Shown in pieces: positions 10,101-17,372 of a DNA stretch of 64,000 nt. Each line of letters begins with the position of its first letter. Position 1 is the first letter of the stretch. The DNA is taken from assembly GCF_022919135.1 (NCBI RefSeq), contig NZ_CP095049.1:930001-994000 (forward strand), given 5' to 3'. The notes under the pieces were generated by a model. That model saw nothing but the letters and a program-made list of their open reading frames with translations, ran no database searches and had not been told where the DNA came from. Position numbers and translations under genes: made by a program. The DNA comes from Hymenobacter cellulosivorans (GTDB lineage Bacteria > Bacteroidota > Bacteroidia > Cytophagales > Hymenobacteraceae).

Positions 10101-10341
10101 CCGAGTTGGTTGACGTACCAATGGTGGTGCCTTTCACCAGCACCGTCACGCCAGGCAGCGGCTCACCGGTACTCTGGGTTACCCGGCCCGACACCTGAAT
10201 ATCGGCCAGCGTGGGACGCCCGGCAATGGGCAACGGCAGGGCAGGTGAGCCGGCCAGGGCCGGGGCAGCCAGCGTAGGCAGCCCTAACGAGGCCAGAAGC
10301 AAAGCCCGCCGCAGTAAATGCGGGTAATTATTTGCATTCAT
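7156..10341 (-). CDS. SusC-like TonB-dependent outer-membrane transporter
   Basis: 1061 residues with the start at 10341 (MNANNYPHLL), followed by a signal peptide; the frame is open further upstream, but that extension is charged, lacks a signal and overlaps the GH3 gene. After the signal comes a carboxypeptidase-regulatory-like beta-sandwich (about 48-125), the SusC TonB-box/plug region starting VVVGYGTQ, and the 22-strand barrel ending in Phe (VNFGF). It imports oligosaccharides with TonB energy, paired with SusD. It lies 79 bp after the GH3 stop without a terminator, consistent with one GH3-SusC-SusD-SGBP-SGBP-GH16 transcript. Confidence 0.95.
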   Translation of the reverse strand: MNANNYPHLLRRALLLASLGLPTLAAPALAGSPALPLPIAGRPTLADIQVSGRVTQSTGEPLPGVTVLVKGTTIGTSTNSDGTFVLSVPENSTLIFSYVGYLRQEVAVTSSNSGNLAVTLSDDLKALSEVVVVGYGTQERTSVTGAVSSVSAREIATQPVADATQALQGRAAGVTVTSNGGAPGGAAGTSIRVRGITSAGNNNPLYVVDGFPLPEGGENQLNAISPNDIETIDILKDASATAIYGVRAANGVVIITTKRGKAGVSTINLDAYRGVQQVWRKLDLLSAKEYAIINNENRIAGGERIVVDRLRNPDALGEGTDWQDEVFRRAAIQNYALSATGGSDKARFAVSGSYFQQDGTVVGSTFERFTLRANGDLQLNKILKIGSNISLTHLKDRQIPSGGGTEGSRNGEYGTIQQAIRIPSIIPIYRPDGNYYEPRGAQDNFVEENPLASATITNQKFVRNRALTTFFAELEPLKGLRFRTNVGADLIFDNFNSFRPGIPELKVGDETYSTRYSQATAGGSATSNYNTSFLAENTLTYDHLFASQHQVTVLLGQSGQIIDQQDVGAYRTGYLRNDLQTINSGPVNTQISNTGNVQPRQKLASYFGRLNYEFAGKYLFQAIMRYDGVSNFEPGKKFGFFPGVSAGWRISEEEFMKGNRAISNLKLRAGYGKVGNPNNAGRFAYLFAINSGIQYPFGPNGTIQTGAAPTRLPNYDLRWETNNQANIGLDFGFLDNRFEATIDLYNRSSPNLIAPVPVSLVSGTFEAVNRNAASAYNRGVDFSFTSHNLRGNGSDLNWTTTLNVSAYKTELESLGEGKPYDGLSVLSGVIVRYDQNQAFGSFYGLVADGLFQTPEDVKNHAVQTAGDNPAKSTAAGDIRFKDLNGDGVINASDRTFIGNPNPDFTYGLNNTLSWKGFDLNMFLQGSQGNDIYNQNRYILESALYGNSNGSARVLGRWTGAGTSNDVPRAVAGDPNGNLRASSYYVEDGSYMRIKTLTLGYTLPQTIMSRISAKQVRVYVSGQNLLTLTKYSGFDPEVGSRGVDLGVYPQSRVFLAGVNFGF

Positions 10342-10420
10342 GAGGGTAGGAATTGGAAGTGGAGAGCAAAAAACAAACAAAGTACCCGGGCCGAGCACAC
10401 GCCGGCCCGGGCCGACAATT

Positions 10421-12898
10421 TTAGGGTTGAGAGCCAGAGCCCTTCTGCCCCACTGGGGCCGAGGTGGCCGTAGCCGGACTCGCGTAGCGGAAGCGGCGGG
10501 TTTGGTTGCCCACGCGCAGGGTAAAGTAGCCGTCTTCCAGCTGGGCCTGGCCCTGGGCATTGGGGTAGCTCAAGTGGGGCAGCGGCCGTATTTCGAAAAC
10601 CATTTCGCGGCTTTCCCCGGGCTGAAACTCCTGCTTTTCGAAATGCTTGAGCAGGCGCACCGGCCGGGTGATGCGGCCGACTTCATCGGTCAGGAACCAG
10701 AGGACGGCTTCCTTGCCAGCCCGCTTGCCGGTATTGGTTACCTGCACCGTAGCCCGTACCGCTCCGCTGCCGCTGAGCACCGTGTCGCTGAGTTGCAGGT
10801 TGCTGTAGCGGAACGAGGTGTAACTCAGGCCTTCGCCATACTCTGTGAGCATGGCCGGCTTGAATTTGGGGCCGCGGTTTTCGAAGCCGGCTCCGAAGTC
10901 GCTCAGGTCGAGCGAGTTTTCATTGTTGTCGTGGTGGTAAGGCGAAATGTGGCCGGCAAACTGCGGGTACGTAAAGGAGAGCTTGCCGCTTGGGTTCACC
11001 TTGCCGCTGATGATTTCGGCAACGGCTTGCCCGCCGCCAAAGCCCGGCAGCCCGCCCCACAGGATAGCCGACGACTTCTCAGCGACAGAGCGGATGATGC
11101 TGGGCCGGCCACCAATAATGACCAGCACCGTGGGCTTACCGGCCCCCTGCGCCGCCCGCACCAGTTGCTGCTGCTCATCAGGCAGCGTCAGGTCACTGGT
11201 GTTGCCCAGCCCTTCAGTGTAGGGCCGCTCCCCAATGGCCAGGATTACAGCATCGGCCTTGCGGGCGGCGGCGCCAATACTGGTTAGGCTCAGCTTGCCA
11301 GCGGCGTCGCGGTACGGAATAGTTTCGACTTGGGCACCCGGGAATTCCTTTTTCAGGGCGGCGTAAATAGTCAGGACTTCTTTAGGGTACTCTGCCTCAG
11401 GCCGGCCCTGCCAGGCCAGCGTCCAGCCGCCGGCCAGGTTGGCGCGCGAATCGGCCGACGGGCCCACCACCAGCAGGCGCTTCACCGTAGCCGGCGCCAG
11501 GGGCAGCGTCTGCTTCTCATTCTTGAGCAGCACCATCGATTCGCGGGCGGCAGCCAGGGCCTGTTGCTTTAGGGCCGGGTCGCCGATACGGTTGAGGCGG
11601 TCGGTACGAGGCATGGGATGTTCGAAAAGGCCCAGCTCATCCTTCAGCTGCAGCACACGGCCAGCTGAAAGGTTTATGCGCTCCTCCGACAGCCGGCCTT
11701 CCTGCACCAACTCCTTCACGTAGCGGCAGAAATTAGTGGTGTAGGGCGTCATGGCCATGTCCACGCCGGCATCAATGGCCATAAAGGTGGCTTCCTTCTC
11801 CGTAGCGGCCGTTTTCTGCACCCGCACCAGTCGGATAATGTCTTCCCAGTCGGTTACGGCCACACCTTTGAAGCCCATTTGGGTGCGCAGTAAATCGGTC
11901 AGAATGGCCTTGGAAGCATGTACCGGTTCCCCATTAATCAGGCCGCTGTTAATCATGACGGTTTTCAGGCCGGCATCCATGGCTGCCTGAAACGAGGGGC
12001 GGAAAAACTCCTGAATCCGCTGCTCCGAAATCATGGCATTGGTTCGGTCCCAGCCATTCCGCGGGTCGGAGTAGCCCAGAAAGTGCTTGCCACAGGCAGC
12101 CACCTTGTAAGGCGCTATTTCCTTATTTTCCTGCAATTCCTTGACAAAGGCCGTACCCATGACCGAAGCCACCAGTGGGTCTTCACCGTAGGTTTCGTAT
12201 ACCCGCGGCCAGTAAGTATTTACGCCTAAGTCGAGTACCGGGGCAAACACCCAGTGGTGGCCCAGGTCGGCCGATTCCAGAATCGTGGCGCGGGCCGTCT
12301 GCCGAGCAAACTCCGGATTAAAAGACGCGCCCAGGTTCAGGTTATGAGGGAAAATTGCCGTGCCCGCTACGTAGCTGGCCCCGTGCATGTGGTCGATACC
12401 GTAGATAATAGGAATGTGGAGGCGCGACTCGCGCATGGCAATGCGCTGCAGGGCCGCCGAGTATTTTACCCACTGCGCAGCGGGTACGGCTTCCCCATTC
12501 AGAAAAGACCCTACGTGGTACTGCCGGATCAGAGGCACTAGCTTGGCCGAATCCAGGGTTATGTCGCGCTGAACTCCAGTGTTATTGATGACCGTGTTAG
12601 TGAGCTGGGTCATCTGTCCGATTTTTTCCTCCAGCGTCATCTGGGCCAGCAGCGCCGCTACCCGCTCACTCACCACAGCGCGGGGCTGGGCACTACCAGC
12701 CGCAGGTGACGGAGGAATACTATTTGCCGATGCAGCCGGAATCGTTTGCAGGTTGGGACGTTGGCAGCTACTCCAGGCACATAGTGCAGCACCCAGCAGA
12801 AGTACGCGGGCGACGTGAGCCAACCGCACCTCCTCATAAGAAACAGAGCTCTTAACAGCCCCAACGGGAGCCACCAAGTTGGAATGAGTAGTAGTCAT
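10421..12898 (-). CDS. GH3 beta-glucosidase lipoprotein
   Basis: 825 residues from ATG 12898; the earlier ATG at 12919 overlaps the predicted -7 element, so 12898 is preferred. A hydrophobic stretch ending AWSSC suggests a lipoprotein facing the periplasm or surface. Domains: GH3 N-terminal barrel (about 65-400) with nucleophile Asp in VTDWED near residue 350, GH3 C-terminal alpha/beta sandwich (about 430-660), and a fibronectin-III-like tail (about 715-790). It should release glucose from beta-glucan oligosaccharides. It is the first gene of the SusCD operon, behind a promoter that shares its layout with that of the secreted GH16 gene. Confidence 0.93.
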   Translation of the reverse strand: MTTTHSNLVAPVGAVKSSVSYEEVRLAHVARVLLLGAALCAWSSCQRPNLQTIPAASANSIPPSPAAGSAQPRAVVSERVAALLAQMTLEEKIGQMTQLTNTVINNTGVQRDITLDSAKLVPLIRQYHVGSFLNGEAVPAAQWVKYSAALQRIAMRESRLHIPIIYGIDHMHGASYVAGTAIFPHNLNLGASFNPEFARQTARATILESADLGHHWVFAPVLDLGVNTYWPRVYETYGEDPLVASVMGTAFVKELQENKEIAPYKVAACGKHFLGYSDPRNGWDRTNAMISEQRIQEFFRPSFQAAMDAGLKTVMINSGLINGEPVHASKAILTDLLRTQMGFKGVAVTDWEDIIRLVRVQKTAATEKEATFMAIDAGVDMAMTPYTTNFCRYVKELVQEGRLSEERINLSAGRVLQLKDELGLFEHPMPRTDRLNRIGDPALKQQALAAARESMVLLKNEKQTLPLAPATVKRLLVVGPSADSRANLAGGWTLAWQGRPEAEYPKEVLTIYAALKKEFPGAQVETIPYRDAAGKLSLTSIGAAARKADAVILAIGERPYTEGLGNTSDLTLPDEQQQLVRAAQGAGKPTVLVIIGGRPSIIRSVAEKSSAILWGGLPGFGGGQAVAEIISGKVNPSGKLSFTYPQFAGHISPYHHDNNENSLDLSDFGAGFENRGPKFKPAMLTEYGEGLSYTSFRYSNLQLSDTVLSGSGAVRATVQVTNTGKRAGKEAVLWFLTDEVGRITRPVRLLKHFEKQEFQPGESREMVFEIRPLPHLSYPNAQGQAQLEDGYFTLRVGNQTRRFRYASPATATSAPVGQKGSGSQP

Positions 12899-12916
12899 TT
12901 TGCTGGGGGGAATACC

Positions 12917-12948
12917 CAAAGATATCTGGACTTGTTCGGCAAATGCAA
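12917..12948 (-). promoter_or_regulatory. Bacteroidota-type promoter of the GH3-SusCD operon
   Basis: On the minus strand TATCTTTG (12924-12917) matches the -7 consensus TAnnTTTG, and TTG (12948-12946) lies 21 bp upstream as the -33 element. The expected transcript start is about 12 nt before ATG 12898. The same arrangement, with matching flanks, is found before the GH16 gene at 21890-21920. Confidence 0.75.
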
Positions 12949-13018
12949 GAGCAAAAACGCCTCATACGCTCATTAAACGCCGTTTTTTCGCCTACTTCAC
13001 ATCGTGTTTATACACTTA
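12941..13018 (-). promoter_or_regulatory. Conserved upstream block with TTATACACTTA element
   Basis: This block resembles 21913-21990 upstream of the GH16 gene. AAATGCAA starts at 12941 and TTATACACTTA at 13008; in the other copy they start at 21913 and 21980, the same 67-bp distance. Both continue into a CACAC stretch and AAGCCCC. The element lies near -100 of the predicted start, where an activator could bind. Confidence 0.6.
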
Positions 13019-13104
13019 CCACACACACCTAAGCCCCCTATTCGGGCTAATTAGGAGCCTAGCCCACTTTTGTCATCGAATTGCACTTACGGCTAAAAAA
13101 CAAT

Positions 13105-13134
13105 GAAAAAAGAGGCGCTAGGGCCTCTTTTTTC
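13105..13134. terminator. Terminator after the 7TM-zinc-ribbon gene
   Basis: GAAAAAAGAGGC (13105-13116) pairs with GCCTCTTTTTTC (13123-13134), loop of six. T-runs exist on both strands; it would end transcription of the gene stopping at 13187, which makes the GH3 promoter independent. Confidence 0.85.
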
Positions 13135-13167
13135 AAAAATATTTCTGTGTGCTACACCGATTTGTGC

Positions 13168-13181
13168 TGCAAACGTTTGCA
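13168..13181. promoter_or_regulatory. 14-bp perfect palindrome TGCAAACGTTTGCA
   Basis: Sits 5 bp after the stop of the gene at 13187 and before its terminator. Its core CAAACGTTTG recurs in the GH16 leader (21872-21881). The form resembles LacI/GalR-type operators, but no such regulator gene is present in the window. Confidence 0.4.
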
Positions 13182-13186
13182 GATAC

Positions 13187-15214
13187 TCAGGAGCGCTCGG
13201 TTTCAGCTACGGCTTGGTCCTCTTCCACAGTTGTAGTAGCGTCTAGCAAAATGTGGGTCCAACCCTCATTTTCATCGTAGTCAGGAGCTTGCCGACGCCG
13301 ACGCATAGCTTCTAAAACCTTCTGACTAAAGCTCCAGCAGGTACCTTGGCGGAGTTCTAAAACCCGGGAGAGTTCCTGGGAAGAATAATTGCCTTTGTGC
13401 GTGTAAATCAGGAAGACTGCATAGAAGGCCTTAATGATGGAGAACTTACACTTCTGCAGCATCGTGTAGGCTGTGGCCGACTCCACATAGCGGCATTTGG
13501 TGCAGCGACGGGCGTGGGCTTCGCGGGCGTCGCAGTACTTTTCGTGTCCGCACTTACGGCAGCGGTAACCTTGGGCCCATTTCAAATCGGCTAAGTAGCT
13601 CAGGCAGGCATCTTTGTCGGGATAAATCTGGCTGAACTCACCAAAATCAACCTCCTTGGAGAGTACCCGGGCCGTTTGCGCCTCTTGCAAGTCACGCTGC
13701 AAGTCGGCGTTAAGCTTCTCAATAGCAGCCGATTGTAAGGCTAGCAAGCCATTAGCCTGGAGCAGTTCCCGGTTTTGAGCTACAATGGTCTCACTTTGCC
13801 GGCGCAGCTCCTCGGTGCGGCGCGCTACTTGCTCTTCCAGCTCGGAGTTGAGTTGATCCTTCAGAGCTTGGTTCTGATTGAGCTGCTCCACTAGCCTGTC
13901 TTGGGCTAAATGCTTCTTACGCAGCTGTTTCACCAATTTTTCCTGGGCCCGAATCGTGGCGTCCTTAATGCTCTTGATTTTCTCACCTAGTGCGTACGAC
14001 AGCACTGCCACCTCGAATACGAAGGCCACGTTCATGCTATACACGGTGAAGGCGTTGTTAAAAAAATCGACGCCCAGCTTGCGGGTAATGAGGAACAGCA
14101 AGCTAACCACTACCCCAGCCTGGGCCAGCAAGAAGATACGAGCCGGCCGAAATCCCTGCCTATACACTTGGATAGCAGCATAATACAGCATACCATAGGG
14201 CAACAGGTAGAGCCAAAAACTAAAGCCCGACTGAATAAAGAGGGTGTCTAGCAACAACAAGCCCGCGCTGAATAGCACCACCAACCGCAACACTGGGTCG
14301 AAACGCGGCAGGCGCTGGGGTGCATCCAGAAAGGGCCGGGCATAGTAACCAAAGGTGAGCAGCAGCAGAATTGGGGCCCCGGCATTCACGATTTGGTTAA
14401 GCCAGGGCAGCGTCGGCCAGATATACTCGAAGCCCAACCCGTCTTCCGAAAGAAACAATAGGCTGCAACTCAATACATAAGCTACGTAGCGCAGGTAGGT
14501 TTGCTCACCGATGAACAGGAAGATGAACAAGTTATACACTACCATAATCAGCAGCACGCCATAAAAGCCGCCGAGCATACCGTACTCGCTCTGAAAGTGC
14601 GAGGAAAGCATGGCCTCATTACGCAACCGGCCCAGGAAGCTGGTTTTGGAGCTGGATTTCAGCCGCAAATAGTACGTATGCGTCTGACCCGGCTGTAACT
14701 GGAGGCTGAACAGGAAGTTTTTATAAGCGTAAGGCCGGGTAGAGAAAGGAAAGTCGGCGCCGGTACGTACGGGCGTAGTGCGGCCATCTGCCGGGTTGGG
14801 CCCGTAAAAAGTCAGGTCGTTGATGTGGGAGTCGAACATCTCCAGGTACCAGTGATGCTCGTCGAAATCGTCGGTATGGACGCTGATACGCAGCCAGTAA
14901 GCCGATTCGGTATTTTCGATGTTGCCGGCCTGCTTACCGCCCGAGGTTACGTCACCCGACTGAAACCGACTGTTCCACTTCGGGCTCAGCACGTCTTGCA
15001 GGGTCAATTGGCCCGAGGGGTCTTCGAGCACGCTATAATATACCGGCTTGACGTACAACTCATTAATACCGGCGTGAATCCGCAGGGTATCTTCATGTGG
15101 AGCCGCCCGGGCTGGACTGAAGCAGAAAAGAAGTAGGCACAGGCAGCCTAAGATGAGCCAGTTGGGAAGACCGGCAGCCTGAAGTCGGGGGAATTTTCGG
15201 ATGTAGGGCCTCAT
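13187..15214 (-). CDS. 7TM sensor fused to IS1595-type zinc ribbon and HTH
   Basis: 675 residues in one uninterrupted frame. Seen: signal/TM segment (about 18-38, ending ARA-A), a periplasmic region (about 45-200) like the 7TMR-DISM extracellular domain (SAYWLRISV, WYLEMFDSHI), seven membrane helices (about 215-410), a charged coiled coil (about 415-515), and a C-terminal domain starting YPDKDACLSYLADLKW. The latter has zinc-ribbon cysteines C552, C555, C571 and C574, then a helix-turn-helix-like part (about 590-641). This matches the N-terminal zinc ribbon of IS1595-type transposases; their DDE catalytic domain is absent. I infer a membrane-anchored DNA-binding regulator. It lies inside the beta-glucan locus and is the only regulator-like gene there. 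The sensed ligand is unknown. Confidence 0.8.
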   Translation of the reverse strand: MRPYIRKFPRLQAAGLPNWLILGCLCLLLFCFSPARAAPHEDTLRIHAGINELYVKPVYYSVLEDPSGQLTLQDVLSPKWNSRFQSGDVTSGGKQAGNIENTESAYWLRISVHTDDFDEHHWYLEMFDSHINDLTFYGPNPADGRTTPVRTGADFPFSTRPYAYKNFLFSLQLQPGQTHTYYLRLKSSSKTSFLGRLRNEAMLSSHFQSEYGMLGGFYGVLLIMVVYNLFIFLFIGEQTYLRYVAYVLSCSLLFLSEDGLGFEYIWPTLPWLNQIVNAGAPILLLLTFGYYARPFLDAPQRLPRFDPVLRLVVLFSAGLLLLDTLFIQSGFSFWLYLLPYGMLYYAAIQVYRQGFRPARIFLLAQAGVVVSLLFLITRKLGVDFFNNAFTVYSMNVAFVFEVAVLSYALGEKIKSIKDATIRAQEKLVKQLRKKHLAQDRLVEQLNQNQALKDQLNSELEEQVARRTEELRRQSETIVAQNRELLQANGLLALQSAAIEKLNADLQRDLQEAQTARVLSKEVDFGEFSQIYPDKDACLSYLADLKWAQGYRCRKCGHEKYCDAREAHARRCTKCRYVESATAYTMLQKCKFSIIKAFYAVFLIYTHKGNYSSQELSRVLELRQGTCWSFSQKVLEAMRRRRQAPDYDENEGWTHILLDATTTVEEDQAVAETERS

Positions 15215-15336
15215 GTAGCTCCCAATTTAAGGAAACCAACGCAGGGCTACCAGCAGTACCAGCAATGCGGGGTGTATTCGGGTGTCTGTTTGGCACGCCG
15301 AGGCCCCGAAAAGTGACGCTCCTGGCCGGGCGCGGA

Positions 15337-17226
15337 CTATTGCCCGCCCTGGGTTGTTGGGGTGGTGGTAGATGGGTTGAACTGCAGCCAGCTTACGCTG
15401 GCGCCCGGCTGCTCCACGTAGAGCTGCAGGGTATGCTTGCCGGCTGGTAAGGCAGTAGTGGGCACGGCAATAGTTGTCCAGGGAGCGGAAGCCGGCGTTT
15501 GAGCTACCGTCAGAGAGCCAACTACAGCATCGTCGAGCTTAACACTAAGCTTGGCCGGTGCGTTCGTATCGTTTTTCACCCGGGCCTGCAACGTGTAGGT
15601 TCCAGCCTTGGCTACCGTAACGGTGTAGTTAATCCACTCACCGGTAGCCATGTCACTGATAGCAAACCCATTAGAAGGCTTATCCGAGTTGACCTGAATG
15701 TCGATACCGTCGTTGCGGTACACGCTGCCGTTGTTGGTGGGCGCTTCTTTACGGTAATCAACTCGCTCGGCGTAGGCATCCTGGTAGGCAATGCCGTTGC
15801 GGCCCATGTCGTAGTCGGTGGCGTGGATGGTGCCGGGAATACGCAGGGCGGCGTACGGCACGCGGGTCTGGCTCGGGCCGGTAAGGGCAGCAATAACGTC
15901 GCGGTTGGGGATGCACTCTTTGAACTGAATGTTGCGCAGCAGTGCCGTGCGGCCTTCCGGCGTCAGGATGCTGCCGTAGTTGCGGACCCGCAGCAGACTG
16001 GTAACGCCCTCTACCCGCTTCAGATTCCAGTGACACCAGCCAATATTCTGGTTGTTAAGACCTTGCACAGCACCGGCAAACCACTCGTTGGAGTTTTCAC
16101 CGGTTTCACCCACCCATACTGGTACCTGCCATTTGTCGCGGAAAGCCGCCAGGTTGGCCAGCAGGTTGATTTGGTTGGGATTGGGGTCGGCAGCGGCCGG
16201 GTCATTGGGGCACCAGTAGCGGTGGGCGTTGTAGACGAGGTTGCGGCGGTCCTGAATTTGGAGCTTATCGGGCGTGAGGTTGGTGTACTCGTTTCCGTAG
16301 CCGTTGCCTTCGAGCAACACCAAGTGCTGGTCGCCCTGACGGCGCACGGCGTTGATGAGGCGGCTGTAGAGCGAATTGATTTCGGCGTTATCATCCGACA
16401 ACCCATTCTCAGCGTTGACCTTATGCGGCTCGTTGATGAAGTCGTACATGGCCACACGCGGGTCCTGCTGGTAGCGGGCGGCCAGCTTTTCCCAGAGTCG
16501 CACGGTAATGTCCTGGTAGATGAGGCGGCCCTTGCTGTCCTTGCGCTTCCACAGGTCTAGGGGTACGAAGTTGTCGTTGATGTTGCGGTCGAAGCCCTGG
16601 CCGCCGGGGGCGGCGTGCAAATCGAGGATGACATACATATTGCGGGCCGCGCACCAATTCAAGACCTCGTCGATGATGCGGAAACCGTCCAGATTCTGAG
16701 CATCGGTGAAGAGCTGGTTCTGGTCGTACCACTGCGTCAGGCGCTGCACGTAGGCCTCTACAGCCTTCGGGTTGCGGGGGGTGCGGCTCACCTTATTGCG
16801 CTCCAGGCGCTGCTCCCGGGTGAGGAACAGGTCATAGTGAAATGGCAGGCGCACGCAGTTGAAACCCTGAGCCGCCACGAAGTCGATGTCGGCCTTGGTG
16901 ACAAACTTGGCCCGGTAGTCGGCGTAGAAATCCTCCAGCTCCTTGTCCGACATGGTGCGCAGTAAGCCGCCGCGGATGCGGGCCTGGGAGTCGAGAGTGT
17001 CGGTTTTAAGAATGTAGCTTTCCTGCAACAGCCAGCCGCCCACGTTGAAGCCCCGCAGCACGATTTCCTTGCCGCCGGCATCTACCGTCTTACCGCCCTG
17101 GGCGCGCAGCATCGTGAGTTTTTGGGCCTGGGCTGGGCTATGAAGCCCGAGTGAGGCCAGCACAGCCAGCGGGAGCAGAGAACCGCACAGCCGCTGAGTA
17201 AGCTGCTGCCAATCAAAAGTTTTCAT
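15337..17226 (-). CDS. GH5 exo-beta-1,3-glucanase-like enzyme with CBM6
   Basis: 629 residues; signal peptide (1-35), GH5 catalytic barrel (about 40-450) and a CBM6-type beta-sandwich (about 465-620, with GEWINYTV and the GKHTLQLY-type end). LRGFNVGGWLLQESYI (residues 57-72) resembles the N-terminal signature of fungal exo-beta-1,3-glucanases (GH5 subfamily 9). Acid/base is E266 in FINEPH, nucleophile E374 in VGETGE. CBM6 commonly binds beta-glucan ends. It probably trims beta-1,3-glucan outside the cell or in the periplasm. No T9SS tail is present, unlike the GH16 gene upstream. A hairpin 33-63 bp before its start suggests transcription separate from, or attenuated relative to, the GH16 gene. 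Confidence 0.9.
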   Translation of the reverse strand: MKTFDWQQLTQRLCGSLLPLAVLASLGLHSPAQAQKLTMLRAQGGKTVDAGGKEIVLRGFNVGGWLLQESYILKTDTLDSQARIRGGLLRTMSDKELEDFYADYRAKFVTKADIDFVAAQGFNCVRLPFHYDLFLTREQRLERNKVSRTPRNPKAVEAYVQRLTQWYDQNQLFTDAQNLDGFRIIDEVLNWCAARNMYVILDLHAAPGGQGFDRNINDNFVPLDLWKRKDSKGRLIYQDITVRLWEKLAARYQQDPRVAMYDFINEPHKVNAENGLSDDNAEINSLYSRLINAVRRQGDQHLVLLEGNGYGNEYTNLTPDKLQIQDRRNLVYNAHRYWCPNDPAAADPNPNQINLLANLAAFRDKWQVPVWVGETGENSNEWFAGAVQGLNNQNIGWCHWNLKRVEGVTSLLRVRNYGSILTPEGRTALLRNIQFKECIPNRDVIAALTGPSQTRVPYAALRIPGTIHATDYDMGRNGIAYQDAYAERVDYRKEAPTNNGSVYRNDGIDIQVNSDKPSNGFAISDMATGEWINYTVTVAKAGTYTLQARVKNDTNAPAKLSVKLDDAVVGSLTVAQTPASAPWTTIAVPTTALPAGKHTLQLYVEQPGASVSWLQFNPSTTTPTTQGGQ

Positions 17227-17258
17227 AACGAGAAAGGGTTAACCAAATGCCGGAAATA

Positions 17259-17289
17259 GAAACGGGACGGGAATATCCCGCCCCGTTTC
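17259..17289 (-). terminator. Hairpin between the GH16 and GH5 genes
   Basis: GAAACGGG (17259-17266) pairs with CCCGTTTC (17282-17289), with further inner pairing GGGA/TCCC. On the minus strand the stem is followed by TATTTCC, a weak T-run, so it may be a partial terminator or mRNA processing structure. Confidence 0.55.
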
Positions 17290-17372
17290 GGTGAAGCCCA
17301 CCCAGGGTCTTCACCTCTCCCATTTACTATTGTGAAGCAGTGCCAGCGGTGGTCATCGGGCCAGGCACGCGC

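Noticed and set aside
7156..10560. Longer SusC start at 10560
   Set aside because: The extra 73 residues are Arg/Pro-rich, overlap the GH3 gene and put the signal peptide in the middle of the protein.
13187..15214. Active IS1595 transposase or insertion sequence
   Set aside because: Only the zinc ribbon and HTH are present; no DDE domain, no terminal inverted repeats and no target-site duplication were found around the gene.
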